Positions 20,244 to 34,201 of a stretch of 64,000 nt of DNA are shown here, in pieces (positions within the stretch are counted from its first letter, which is position 1; every line of letters begins with the position of its first letter). A model generated the notes under the pieces. That model was given only the letters and a program-made list of their open reading frames with translations, had not been told where the DNA came from and did not search any database. The DNA is taken from assembly GCF_003185655.1 (NCBI RefSeq), contig NZ_QHJQ01000002.1:372001-436000 (forward strand), in the 5' to 3' direction. Origin of the DNA: Coraliomargarita sinensis (lineage in GTDB: Bacteria > Verrucomicrobiota > Verrucomicrobiia > Opitutales > Coraliomargaritaceae). The position numbers and the translations under genes were made by a program.

Positions 20244-21629
20244 TTGGCTCTCGTGCAATCCCAGGCAGATACAAAACCAGCTCAGGGCTCGCGGATCTGG
20301 CACCCGGATTTTCCGGTGCGTCCTGCGTGTTTTCCCTTTTTTTACGGATGGGTGCTGGCATTTTTCGCCACCCTTGGTGTCTGTGCGAGTATGCCCGGTC
20401 AGACGATTGGTGTCGGTGTCTTCAAAACCCGCTTGATGGAGGTGCTCGGGCTGACCTCCATGCAACTGAGTGTGAGTTATATGATCGGTACCTTCCTCAG
20501 CGCTCTCTTTCTCGGGGCCGGTGGCAAGTTTTTTGACCGTGTGGGCGGGCGTAAAGCTCTGGTTTACTCCGTGGCGGCGCTCGGCTTCGTGCTTCTGGGA
20601 ATGAGTTTTGTGGATCGGATCAGTTTGCTGGCGGCTTACATCCCCGTGGTCAATTTCAGGATCTGGTTACCCGGTTTCATCTGCCTGGCGCTTGGCTTTG
20701 CCTTGTTGCGCTTTACCGGTCAGGGGATGGTGACGCTCGCTTCCCGAGCCATCCTGGGGAAGTGGTTTGACCGGAAGCGTGGCCTGATCATCGCAGTCAG
20801 CGGGGCGGTGGTTTCGCTGACCTTCTCCATGGCACCTCTCAGCTTTGAGTATTTGATCCGGGACGTAGGTTGGCAGGGTGCCTGGCAGGTTATGGCAGCT
20901 GTTCTGTTGCTGGTGATGACGGCATTGTTTTGGGTTTTTATTCGGGATAATCCGGAGGAGTGTGGTCTGGAAATGGACGGTGGTGCCAGCAGCAAACCGC
21001 GAAAAATGAATCCGGATGCCATGGTGCACCGGGACTTTACCCGCCCGGAAGCGGCAAGAACCTTTGCCTTCTGGGCCTTTACGCTGATGTTTGCGCTTTC
21101 CGGTCTCGTTATCACGGCCTTCACCTTTCACATTCTCGCCATCGGCGAAGAGATTGGTGTGAGTGATGATTTCATTCTCAAGCTGTTCGTTCCGGGCGCA
21201 GCGGTATCGATTGTTTCAGGGATCGCGATTTCCTGGGTGACTGACCTCTCCTTCATACGAATCAAATACTTGCTTTGTATCATGGGTATCTCCGGAGCCT
21301 TGGCTTACGGTTGTGTCGGATTTGGCACTTACCCGGAAATTTCCTGGTTGCACGTGCTTGGTTTCGGCGTTTCAGGCGGCTGTTTTTCGGGCTTATCCAT
21401 TATCATTTGGCCGCGATTTTTCGGCCGCCAACACCTCGGGGCCATTTCCGGATTATTCATGACGACGATTGTCATCGCCAGTGCCGTAGGGCCATTCCTG
21501 TTCAGTATGGCGGATTCATTCCTGGGGAATTACCGCATCGCATTCATCGTGTCCGCTTTTTTTGCTGCCGCTTTGGCAGTGGCTGCGCTGTGGGCGGATA
21601 ATCCACAGAGGAAATTGGTTCAAGGCTAG
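20244..21629 (+). CDS. Major facilitator superfamily transporter
   Basis: A 461-residue membrane protein with 12 predicted helices. The cytoplasmic loop between helices 2 and 3 carries the MFS motif A variant FDRVGGRKAL, and the first helix follows a 30-residue hydrophilic N-terminus (FPFFYGWVLAFFATLGV). The long loop after helix 6 (residues about 235-265) is basic and polar. The frame starts with TTG at 20244, with a GTG three codons on; either is plausible. General form resembles the OFA/monocarboxylate group; substrate unknown. Confidence 0.85.
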   Translation: MALVQSQADTKPAQGSRIWHPDFPVRPACFPFFYGWVLAFFATLGVCASMPGQTIGVGVFKTRLMEVLGLTSMQLSVSYMIGTFLSALFLGAGGKFFDRVGGRKALVYSVAALGFVLLGMSFVDRISLLAAYIPVVNFRIWLPGFICLALGFALLRFTGQGMVTLASRAILGKWFDRKRGLIIAVSGAVVSLTFSMAPLSFEYLIRDVGWQGAWQVMAAVLLLVMTALFWVFIRDNPEECGLEMDGGASSKPRKMNPDAMVHRDFTRPEAARTFAFWAFTLMFALSGLVITAFTFHILAIGEEIGVSDDFILKLFVPGAAVSIVSGIAISWVTDLSFIRIKYLLCIMGISGALAYGCVGFGTYPEISWLHVLGFGVSGGCFSGLSIIIWPRFFGRQHLGAISGLFMTTIVIASAVGPFLFSMADSFLGNYRIAFIVSAFFAAALAVAALWADNPQRKLVQG

Positions 21630-21750
21630 GGTGACTAAGGAGTTTGTTGAGGACTGCGGTTCGGAAACAGTATACCAGAAATTGGTCATAACTCTGAATG
21701 GGAATGGCAGGCGTATTTATCCCCATAAGCTTTACGCGAAGCTGGTAACG

Positions 21751-22007
21751 TTAGCGCGCTAATTCTCCAAACCCGGGTGCGGGAGGGGACTTGAGAACTT
21801 CGATCGTGTTGAGTTCCTCCACTGCAGCGCTATCGAGCAGCCAGAGAAAGGCCATAATCTGGTGTTCTGTAGGTGGGACTTGGTGTCGGCCCTCAAAGGC
21901 AATAATGCGGACTTCGATATTGTTTTTAGTACTATGTCGAGATCCCGCTTGCGCAGATAGTGATTGGCAGCGCGGTCATTGTTTCCATAAACCACGATGA
22001 CTTTCAT
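21751..22007 (-). pseudogene. Remnant of an alpha/beta-hydrolase-like gene with a frameshift
   Basis: Reading the minus strand from 22007 gives MKVIVVYGNNDRAANHYL and then DIVLK. Stepping back one base in the A5 tract near 21926 continues as NNIEVRIIAFEGRHQVPP, HQIMAFLWLLD and so on to a stop at 21751-21753. YGNND and GRHQVP resemble the Asp and His ends of an alpha/beta hydrolase. Upstream the same frame continues for several codons (GVERTILRFRP) before a TAA at about 22046-22048, so the gene is broken twice and its N-terminal part is missing. A homopolymer sequencing error could explain the frameshift but not the stop and the missing part. Confidence 0.45.
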
Positions 22008-22126
22008 CGGGCGGAATCTTAATATTGTGCGCTCGACCCCCTGGTCCCATTATGAGTGTTTTATTGCATCATCATGCTGTCGAAAGTTCTCCTGAGCTTC
22101 AGGCCGTGTGCTTTCGAACATTATAT

Positions 22127-23152
22127 ATGAAACGTCATAGATTTACCTTCGTCCTTGTTTTTGCTATCTTGATAACGTTTTTCTCCGGTTGTGGTAAGAA
22201 AGATGACCGCGAAGGAGATGTTCCGCCTCAGCCTGTACCTTCTCAGTCTGAAGCAGCTGTTGAGTCAGAATCCGCCGCGGCTGAAGAACCAGAACCTGCA
22301 CCGGTTCCAGAGCCTTACCTGGAGTTTGAATATGCGCTTCACGATGTCAGATTAGCTGCTCTTGAGCGTGAGAAGATCTCTTCGGAACGAATGGAAGTGA
22401 TCGGCGATTTACGTTTGGAGCAGAATGCTGTTGCGGATACGCTGCAGGCCTACGAGAGAGGACCTGCTGATGAGAAACTTCTGAATATAGCTTTGAGGAG
22501 TTTACAGTCTTACAAGGAATCTGCTGCAGCCCACGAAGCGGCTGGTGATCTTGAAGCTGCCAGGCGTGCCCATTGGAAAGTTAAGAATCAGGAAATGAGG
22601 CTGAAAATGTACCGTATGAAGGATCCGGCAGAGCGGTCGGGTTTCAAGGAAGAGCTGGAATTGCGTGATAAGGATCTGAACAAGCAGATCAAGAAGCTGT
22701 CGGGCCCATTCAACCGGCAATTCCGGGCGGTTATTCAAGAATATGAACAGCTGTCCAATTTTCCCAGCTATCTTAAGGATTTTATCCATAACCCCGCCAA
22801 GATGGAGATGCCAGTAAGACTCAATCGAATTAACTATAGTGGCGTTAACCCGTTTGCCAGCGTGACATGGGAGGGGCCGGATGGAATTCGTGCTTTTTAT
22901 GCCACATTCGAATTTCTACCCAAGGAAGCGGATCCAAAGGTTGAGGGGCTTTTTCTGGGGAAGTATCCTTACACGAAATGGACTGACTATGGAATGAGTG
23001 TCTATGTCGGAGAGATGGCAATTCACTACAGCACGAAACTGGAGCGCTACAAAAGCAAGGAAGGTTTGGGAGAGGCGCTTCCTTTATTATTCGATCTCGA
23101 GGGGCTTGCTAATCTGAAGCCCAAGGCCCGTCCGGAGTCGCCCGCCGAATGA
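22127..23152 (+). CDS. Predicted lipoprotein of unknown function
   Basis: About 341 residues from the ATG at 22127, chosen because it gives a lipoprotein signal (RFTFVLVFAILITFFSGCGKK, lipobox FSGC near residue 21). An acidic proline- and glutamate-rich linker (residues 25-65) follows, then a coiled-coil middle (EKISSERMEVIGDLRLEQ, ELRDKDLNKQIKKL) and a beta-rich C-terminus (NPFASVTWEGPDGIRAFYA). An earlier in-frame ATG at 22025 would hide the signal. The protein is expected on the outer or inner membrane facing the periplasm. No function can be assigned. Confidence 0.75.
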   Translation: MKRHRFTFVLVFAILITFFSGCGKKDDREGDVPPQPVPSQSEAAVESESAAAEEPEPAPVPEPYLEFEYALHDVRLAALEREKISSERMEVIGDLRLEQNAVADTLQAYERGPADEKLLNIALRSLQSYKESAAAHEAAGDLEAARRAHWKVKNQEMRLKMYRMKDPAERSGFKEELELRDKDLNKQIKKLSGPFNRQFRAVIQEYEQLSNFPSYLKDFIHNPAKMEMPVRLNRINYSGVNPFASVTWEGPDGIRAFYATFEFLPKEADPKVEGLFLGKYPYTKWTDYGMSVYVGEMAIHYSTKLERYKSKEGLGEALPLLFDLEGLANLKPKARPESPAE

Positions 23153-23452
23153 GGACGTATATCGCTCTCTTTTATCGGGTCCCGGAATCTTTACATTTGG
23201 CCTTTGATCCGAATGTTGCTAACTTTAGGCCTCCGTGCCGCTAATGCGATTCGCCATCGTAGGGCAGTCTGCTCTCCAGCGTAGGTAGTCTAAACGAAGC
23301 CCCTTCAGACGGCTGCCCGCTAGAGCAAACGATAAAGCTGACATGATTGATCGTACGGCTAAAGCGGTGCGACTTCGCTGGACGATCTTAAGTTCGTGCC
23401 ATCCGCTGTTGCCCCTTTTTGTGCATCCGGAGGTTCCGCTGGTTGGCGCATC
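23153..23452. other. Intergenic region with possible RNA secondary structure
   Basis: I see no protein gene here. GGGCAG-TCTG (23262-23271) can pair with CAGA and CTGCCC (23306-23318) with a 3-nt bulge. Further on, AGCGG near 23363 can pair with CCGCT near 23403 around a near-palindrome (ACGATCTTAAGTTCGT), followed shortly by CCCCTTTTT. That is compatible with a small RNA but has no second copy to test it. Confidence 0.3.
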
Positions 23453-23483
23453 AAAAAAGGCCGCTTCAATTGAAGCGGCCTTT
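23453..23483 (-). terminator. Rho-independent terminator of the gyrB-gyrA transcript
   Basis: A perfect 24-bp palindrome (AGGCCGCTTCAA/TTGAAGCGGCCT, 23458-23481) is followed, on the minus strand, by six T residues. It lies 30 bp past the gyrA stop. The opposite strand shows only three T, so the minus strand is the functional direction. Confidence 0.92.
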
Positions 23484-23512
23484 GTGTAAAAAGATATTAA
23501 CGGTTACATCCG

Positions 23513-26011
<2,499 letters not shown>

Positions 26012-26021
26012 TTCTTACGAG

Positions 26022-26123
26022 GTGGGAAAGTGGGAAGGTTTGAAGGTGGGAAGGACTTTGGGTGGGAAGGTTTGAAAGACGGAAGGTTGTTTCTTTTACC
26101 TTCACACTTTCGCACCTTTGCAC
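26022..26123. repeat. Degenerate octamer repeat array in the gyrB-gyrA spacer
   Basis: From 26022 the plus strand reads as consecutive 8-bp units: GTGGGAAA, GTGGGAAG, GTTTGAAG, GTGGGAAG, GACTTTGG, GTGGGAAG, GTTTGAAA, GACGGAAG. At 26100-26123 three further units appear in inverted orientation (CTTCACAC, TTTCGCAC, CTTTGCAC). As a result GTGGGAAGGTTTGAA occurs twice, 32 bp apart. The array lies downstream of gyrB and just before the gyrA start, so it is transcribed as an intercistronic leader. Confidence 0.75.
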
Positions 26124-26147
26124 ATTAAAACCCTCAGCGTGTTCAAT

Positions 26148-28700
<2,553 letters not shown>

Positions 28701-28868
28701 TTATTGGTTCTTCGCGCTTCTGACCACTAAAAAGTTACCCGAAGGGGCTTTTTTTTGAAGGGACCTATCTATTTGTTGGACAATAGTTTAAGTCTACAGG
28801 CCAGTCTGCTGGAGCCGGTTTTGCAAAATCAAGTTTACTTCTTAGGTAAAGAGCCTAACTTAAAGAGC

Positions 28869-29282
28869 GTGAAACTGTCTCATAAGCTTGAATATGCCTG
28901 TCGTGTGCTGGCCCAGTTGGCTCTTTCCAAAGGGCAGTCGAAACTGGCGCATATCGACGCGTTATCCGAGGCAGAGAACATTCCGGCGAACTACCTCGTT
29001 CAGATTCTGAACGAGCTGAGAAATGCGGGTTTAATTACCAGTAAGCGTGGGAAGCAGGGCGGATATGCCCTGGCCCGGGAACCGGAAAAAATTGGATTGG
29101 CCGATATTGTCACAGCCATCGATCCGGAGCATATGGAGTGTCATTTCGAGGCCGGCGGTCATTCCGGCGAGAGAGTGGCGGAGATTTGGGGCGAGATCAG
29201 TTCTTGTCTGGAGGAAAAAATCGGCAGTTACACGCTGGACGATATGGTGGTCTCCGACCCGGGTGAGATGTATTATATATAG
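28869..29282 (+). CDS. Rrf2-family transcriptional regulator
   Basis: A 137-residue regulator from the GTG at 28869, preceded by AAAGAG; a longer frame from 28755 adds residues without family character. The winged helix fits Rrf2 (KLEYACRVLAQLAL, IPANYLVQILNELRNAGLI, SKRGKQGGYALAREP). IscR/NsrR-type members have three clustered cysteines for an Fe-S cluster. Here only two isolated cysteines follow (HMECHF, SSCLEE), so a CymR-like, cluster-free mode is more likely. CymR-type Rrf2 proteins control sulfur uptake, which fits the adjacent sulfate-binding pseudogene and SLC13 permease. Confidence 0.85.
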   Translation: MKLSHKLEYACRVLAQLALSKGQSKLAHIDALSEAENIPANYLVQILNELRNAGLITSKRGKQGGYALAREPEKIGLADIVTAIDPEHMECHFEAGGHSGERVAEIWGEISSCLEEKIGSYTLDDMVVSDPGEMYYI

Positions 29283-29376
29283 ACCTGCATCTTTTCTGCG
29301 TGCAGTTCTACGAGCAGAACAAGGGTGAAAGCGACTTCCGCTTGATTCAGGACCGTCGGTTATCCGTAATCCTGTT

Positions 29377-30017
29377 TTATTCGCTACCGCCCGATCGTGC
29401 GGTACGATAGGCAATGAGGCGGAGATAGGTGCCGCCTTCTGCTAAATGTTGATCGATGGCATTTTGCCAGTCACCAAAGAGAGATGGGATTGACATTGAT
29501 GCCCTGGTGCCTGTGTCGGAGCCACCCGAATTCGTCGGGTGAAAGCCAGCATCTTTTATATATTGATGCGCTTGAGGGCTGAAAAGGAAGCTCAGATAAT
29601 CGGCTGTATTTTGCGCAGTGCCGCGACGCCCCGTTTGGGAAGTGTTGTTGCCAGTCTTTCGCTACGATTCCGTTTTCTGTGAGGCTATCCAATTCCCACG
29701 CAGAAGATGCGCAAATTGCATCGGCAACAAGGACCGTTGTCAGGGTTTGGGTTTGGCGAATTGAACCTGCGTGAAGTGAATAGGCGGAAACGCCGGAATG
29801 TTCCTGCCAGGCAGCATCAATTAGAAGAAAGAGAGGAGCAGATGCATCAAAGGAAACGTTGAGTAACTCTTTTTTGGGAACGTGCTGGCATCAGCCAGTA
29901 GATGAGTCCAATCGCAAGAAGTAGGGCCGCGAGAAATATCTCGACGCTCCGAGTTCGGTAGATCGCTAATTCCGGTAGGTTGGCTGTTCTGCGTAGTATT
30001 GCGTCGAACCAGCTCAT
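29377..30017 (-). pseudogene. Decayed sulfate-binding protein (Sbp/CysP-like) gene with frameshifts and internal deletion
   Basis: On the minus strand the ATG at 30017 opens MSWFDAILRRTANLPELA and a membrane anchor (IFLAALLLAIGLIYWLM). At an A6 run near 29886 the frame must shift to continue as ELLNVSFDASAPLF, VADAICASSAWELDSL, then VAKDWQQHFPNGA, as in the N-terminal half of periplasmic sulfate-binding proteins. Near 29625 the frame shifts again and jumps to YLSFLFSPQAHQYIKDAG and SLFGDWQNAIDQHLAEGG, the C-terminal end of the same family, ending at a stop at 29377-29379. About a third of a normal 330-residue protein is missing in between. No permease or ATPase gene of a CysTWA system is adjacent. 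Confidence 0.75.
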
Positions 30018-30498
30018 ATTAGGTCCCTATCTTGGTGGTGAGGCGACGAAACTATAAACTTGGTCGTTGTTCGAGTGCAGCAAGCAAGCTCTCATTTGGG
30101 GCGAGAGGATTGTAACCATCCGTTCGGCGAGAAAACATCTCACATCGATACCGCGCGTGTTTCCCATGAAATCGTGAGTGCGCAGAACATACAGAACTTG
30201 TTTGAAAATCTTCAACTGCAGCTTCTCGCCATGTGCCCACTCAAAAAAGTTGAAGTGCGGCGTGCCGACCTCTTTGGCTACACCAAATTTGATTAATGAG
30301 CGCAAAGCTTGTCCCTCGTTTCTATATTGAAGCTACCTTAGAACAGTGCCTAGAATAAGTCTCGATTAGAGCCCAGGCAGTGTATTCTTTACGACCTCAG
30401 CAAAGTGGTAAGTCTTTTTTCGAAGTTAGGTTAGATGAGGCTAGCTGATTGACTGAAGCCTGTACCTTTCTCGGCCGGATGGATGAGTAAAAGCTAAA
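30018..30498. other. Intergenic region with only short unassigned frames
   Basis: This 480-bp stretch lies between the sulfate-binding pseudogene and the SLC13 permease. Overlapping short frames exist on both strands (plus 30060-30296; minus 30027-30305) but none has a recognisable domain or a clear ribosome binding site. Given the decayed gene next door, it may be residue of further lost genes. Confidence 0.4.
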
Positions 30499-32349
30499 TT
30501 AAAAACTCCAAAACACCGGAACCACAAACACCGTGACGGTAAAGCAGATAATATTCAGGGGGAGACCGACCCGGGTGAAGTCGAGGAATTTGTAACCACC
30601 GACCCCGTAAACGTAAGTATTGGTTTGATAGCCGATGGGAGTGGCAAAGCTGGCGGAGGCTGCGATGCAGGAAGCTACGACAAAGGGGCGGGGATCGACC
30701 CCCAGAGTCGCCGCGATGCCCAGTGCGATCGGGACCATCAAGGCGACAGCGGCGTTGTTGGATAAAAATTCAGTGAATACAGAGGTAATGAAATAGACGA
30801 CGCCCAGCATAATGACTGCCTGCAAATGCTCCGGTGCGAAGCTTTCGATCAGTCCGACCATGGTGCCGGCGATCAACTGGCTCGCGCCGGTGCTGTCCAT
30901 GGCCTGCCCCAGTGCAAGCATACCGAAAATGATGACCAGAATCGACCACTCGACGGATTCGTAGGCGTCCTTGGGTCGGATACAGCCTGTGAGCATGATG
31001 AACGCGACACCCAGAGCGACAGCGGCTACGATGGGCACCAGATTCATGGTGGCCAGGGTGACAATACCGACAGCGGTGCCGATTGCCAGGGGCATGCGGG
31101 AGCGCACGCTGCGTGCCGGTACGCGAGGGCGATCGAGAATGATGATGTCGTCGCTGTTGGCCAGCATGTCGATCGCGCTGGTCGAGCCCATCATCAGGAG
31201 CGTGTCCCCTTCCTGGAGGTGGAGGCTGGAGAGGCGTTCACGTTGGTTGGTGCCTTTTCGGTGCACGGCGACCACCACCATACGGAAGCGTTGCCGGAAA
31301 TTGATTTCGCCGAGGGTTTTGCCGACGATGCTGGCATGGGGGGCGACGACGCCCTCGACAATGGCGCCTTCGTCGGTGGCAATGGTCTGCAGGCCTTCGG
31401 AGAGTTCCTTGGGCAGGCGAATGCCTTTATTGGAGTGTGCTTCCGCAATGCCGGAGGGGCGACAGGAGAGGACGAGGCGGTCGCCGTATTGCAGCTTTTG
31501 TTCGGCCGGGTTGCCCGGCACCGCAATGCCGTGGCGGACGATTTCAAGGAGGCGCACACCGCGAACCCGCATCAGCCGGGTTTCGGCCGCGACCTGGCCG
31601 TGCAGTTCGGAGTCAGGCTCAACGAAGGCTTCTGTGATAAATTCCTTGCGTTCCTCGTCGCTCAGGATCGACGTCAGCGTCTCCCGGTGGGGGAGGAGTT
31701 TGTTGCCAAAAAGCACCAGATAGATCGATCCGCAGGCGAGAATAGGCAGTCCGACCGCAGAGAGCTCAAACATGCCGATGGGGTCGTGCCCGGCATCCCG
31801 CAGTATCCCGCTGGCAAGAAGATTGGTGCTGGTGCCGAGAAGCGTGCAGGTGCCGCCGAAAATCGAGGCATAGGATAAAGGGATGAGTAGTTTGGATGAA
31901 GCCACCCCCATTTCCCGGGAAAGCGAGAGCATCACCGGCATGAGCACGATGACAACGGGGGTATTGTTCACGAAGGCGGAAACCCCGGCCACGCCAATGA
32001 CCATGATAAAGATGAAGCCGCGGTAGGGGATGCGGACGAGCTTTCTTAAATAAGCGGTGATCAAATCGATCGCGCCGGTTCGCTCCAGCGCGGCACTGAC
32101 GATAAACATACCGGCAATTGTGATCGGTGCAGAGTTTCCGAAGACGGCAAGCGTGGCCTCAAGGCTGGGCAACTCCGCACTTTTTGTGAGCATACCGACA
32201 AAAATAAGGACGCCGAAAACGGTCAACGAGGTCAGATCAGCCGGAATTTTTTCCAGAATGAAGCTGACGATCGCAAAAAGCAGCAGGGCGAATACAAAAA
32301 TAATTTCCCAGGTCATTTCAGGGGGCGGGCTCGTTGGTACGGAATCCAC
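30499..32349 (-). CDS. SLC13-family permease with TrkA-C (RCK_C) domains
   Basis: A 616-residue protein. N-terminal helices ([19 protein letters not shown] and onward) and a C-terminal set flank a soluble middle (about residues 210-390). That middle holds two RCK_C-like units ([40 protein letters not shown]). [15 protein letters not shown] and [15 protein letters not shown] are the paired SNTxxA-like helical hairpins of the divalent-anion:Na+ symporter fold. Proteins of this architecture include sulfate permeases of algae and cyanobacteria. With an Rrf2 gene and a decayed sulfate-binding gene nearby, sulfate uptake is a reasonable but unproven guess. Confidence 0.85.
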   Translation of the reverse strand: MDSVPTSPPPEMTWEIIFVFALLLFAIVSFILEKIPADLTSLTVFGVLIFVGMLTKSAELPSLEATLAVFGNSAPITIAGMFIVSAALERTGAIDLITAYLRKLVRIPYRGFIFIMVIGVAGVSAFVNNTPVVIVLMPVMLSLSREMGVASSKLLIPLSYASIFGGTCTLLGTSTNLLASGILRDAGHDPIGMFELSAVGLPILACGSIYLVLFGNKLLPHRETLTSILSDEERKEFITEAFVEPDSELHGQVAAETRLMRVRGVRLLEIVRHGIAVPGNPAEQKLQYGDRLVLSCRPSGIAEAHSNKGIRLPKELSEGLQTIATDEGAIVEGVVAPHASIVGKTLGEINFRQRFRMVVVAVHRKGTNQRERLSSLHLQEGDTLLMMGSTSAIDMLANSDDIIILDRPRVPARSVRSRMPLAIGTAVGIVTLATMNLVPIVAAVALGVAFIMLTGCIRPKDAYESVEWSILVIIFGMLALGQAMDSTGASQLIAGTMVGLIESFAPEHLQAVIMLGVVYFITSVFTEFLSNNAAVALMVPIALGIAATLGVDPRPFVVASCIAASASFATPIGYQTNTYVYGVGGYKFLDFTRVGLPLNIICFTVTVFVVPVFWSF

Positions 32350-32501
32350 CTGTGAGAACCGGCTTGGTCATACTCACAGAGAAGCAGAAAAATGGTAATG
32401 TGAAAGGGTTGTTCGATAAGTCGGAGTTGCGTTCTTGCAACGGGATACAGATAAAGTCACTTTTATAGATTCATTTACTACAGATTCTCACTGTTTACCC
32501 C

Positions 32502-32972
32502 ATGGACAAGTCTCAATTTTTTAATCGTTTGATCGAGACACTGCGAGAGGAGTGTATGCATGCGGTACAAGCCTCCAAAGATGCGGCGGATTATGCAACC
32601 AACGAGGAGTCCCGGGCAGAGTCACAATGGGACACGCAGGGTCTTGAGGCTTCCTATCTAGCGGCAGGTCAGGCCAGTCAAGCGCGCCAATGGGCGGAGA
32701 GCGTGCAGGAGCTGCAATCAGAGCGTGAAGATCTGCTCAAACCGAGTCAAAGGGTCGGCTTGGGCGCGTTGTTCAGCTGTGATTTTGGTGCCGGTCCGGA
32801 ATGGTTCTTCTTTGCCGGTGTGGCCGGCGGCCATGTCGTGCCAACCGAGCAGGGCGAGGTCACTGTCATTACCTCTCATTCGCCACTGGCTGGACGATTG
32901 CTGGAAAGAAAGCCCGGCGATTCATTTACGCTGGCCAACGGGAATACCGGAAAAGTTCTGACGGTCGAATAG
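32502..32972 (+). CDS. GreA/GreB-family transcription elongation factor-like protein
   Basis: A 156-residue protein. An N-terminal coiled coil (residues 1-80, with WAESVQELQSEREDLL) is followed by a small beta domain, VVPTEQGEVTVITSHSPLAGRLLERKPGDSF in outline, whose SPLAGRLLxxxxGD pattern is the GreA/GreB C-terminal signature. The coiled coil lacks the conserved acidic tip at its usual place, so rescue of stalled RNA polymerase is uncertain; it could be a Gre-like paralogue (as Rnk or Gfh1). It is transcribed alone, convergent with the ribB gene. Confidence 0.75.
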   Translation: MDKSQFFNRLIETLREECMHAVQASKDAADYATNEESRAESQWDTQGLEASYLAAGQASQARQWAESVQELQSEREDLLKPSQRVGLGALFSCDFGAGPEWFFFAGVAGGHVVPTEQGEVTVITSHSPLAGRLLERKPGDSFTLANGNTGKVLTVE

Positions 32973-32985
32973 GTCAGATTGTAGG

Positions 32986-34101
32986 TCAGATTTCGATTTG
33001 TTCGACGATCTCCAGGTCGTAGCCATCGAGGCCAATGACTTTTCTCTGCGTGCTGGAGAGCAAGCGGATCTTTTTCAGGCCGAGTTCGACCAAAATCTGG
33101 GCGCCGATACCATAATCGCGGAAATCCATTTTTCGTGGGCCGACATCCTTTAGGGCCGCTTCATCTTTCCCGTCTATGACACGTATTCCGCCCTGGGGTT
33201 GTTCAATGTAAAGGAGGAGACCGTGCTTCTTCTGGGCAATCATCTCCATTGCCTTGTTCAGGGAGTTGTAACCGCCCAGGGCTTTCGAACGAAAGATATC
33301 TCCCAAAAGGTTCTCACTCTGCACACGGACGAGAGTCGGTCTTTCATCCAGTTGTCCCATGCTGAGTGCGATATGCTGGCGATCGTTCAATACGCTCCGG
33401 AAAATATGCAGATCAAAGGTGCCAAACTCCGATTCGAACGGACGCGTCAGGAGATGTTCGACGAGCTTGTCGCGGGTGTGGCGATACTCGATCAAATCGG
33501 CAATGCAGATGAGTTTCAGGTCATGTTTTTTCTTGAACTCAATCAGGTCGGGCAGGCGTGCGAGGCTCCCGTCTTCATTCAGAATTTCGCAAATCACCCC
33601 GCTTGGATTTAATCCGGCTAGCTGGGCCAGGTCGACTGCCGCTTCGGTGTGTCCCGCCCGCTGTAGGACGCCGCCGGGTTTCGCCCGGAGGGGAAAGACA
33701 TGGCCCGGTTGCACGAGCATATCCGGTTCGGAATCTGGATTGCCCAGGATGCGGATGGTTTCGGCACGGTCGTAGGCGCTGATGCCGGTCGTGATCCCCT
33801 CGGCGGCGTCCACGGAAATCGCAAAGTCGGTCTGGTGGGACTCGTTGTTTTCCGCAGCCATCGGATTGATGCCCAGTTTTTTAAGTTGATGGGCCAGCAT
33901 GGGGACACAAATCAGTCCTCTGGCATGAAGGATCATCTGGTTGATGGCCTGTGGTGTCGCCATCGAGGCCGCCATCACCAGATCACCTTCATTTTCGCGG
34001 GCCTCGTCGTCGGTGACAATTACCATTTTGCCCTCGGCGATATCCTGAATCGCGGATTCGACGCTATCGAAGGCATTTGAACTGTGTTTCTCTGCAGTCA
34101 T
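32986..34101 (-). CDS. ribB: 3,4-dihydroxy-2-butanone-4-phosphate synthase fused to a degenerate GTP cyclohydrolase II domain (RibBX type)
   Basis: A 371-residue fusion. The N-terminal half is an intact DHBP synthase: DDEARENEGDLVMAA, HARGLICVP, RAKPGGVLQRAGHTEAAVDLA. It converts ribulose 5-phosphate to the four-carbon riboflavin precursor. The C-terminal half aligns with RibA, but the three zinc cysteines of GTP cyclohydrolase II are gone: the expected ECLTGD...CDCG stretch reads ENLLGDIFRSKALGG. The GTP-handling loop is changed too (IEQPQGGIRVI). Such RibB proteins with a dead RibA domain are known as RibBX. A separate active RibA would then be needed elsewhere. No FMN riboswitch is visible upstream. 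Confidence 0.92.
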   Translation of the reverse strand: MTAEKHSSNAFDSVESAIQDIAEGKMVIVTDDEARENEGDLVMAASMATPQAINQMILHARGLICVPMLAHQLKKLGINPMAAENNESHQTDFAISVDAAEGITTGISAYDRAETIRILGNPDSEPDMLVQPGHVFPLRAKPGGVLQRAGHTEAAVDLAQLAGLNPSGVICEILNEDGSLARLPDLIEFKKKHDLKLICIADLIEYRHTRDKLVEHLLTRPFESEFGTFDLHIFRSVLNDRQHIALSMGQLDERPTLVRVQSENLLGDIFRSKALGGYNSLNKAMEMIAQKKHGLLLYIEQPQGGIRVIDGKDEAALKDVGPRKMDFRDYGIGAQILVELGLKKIRLLSSTQRKVIGLDGYDLEIVEQIEI

Positions 34102-34201
34102 TTCTGTGCTATCACGATTCCATAGTTTTTCGATGGCGCAATCGTCTTTTCACGATTCCGGCGCTTGCCATTCACAGGTTAGTGGGTGAAGTTTAACGCA
34201 T

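Noticed and set aside
30060..30296. Short plus-strand frame of 78 codons
   Set aside because: It has no recognisable domain or ribosome binding site and lies in a region with decayed genes; a competing minus-strand frame is equally long.
33960..34201. An FMN riboswitch in front of the ribB fusion gene
   Set aside because: The spacer is short and lacks the conserved RFN stems and loop sequences.
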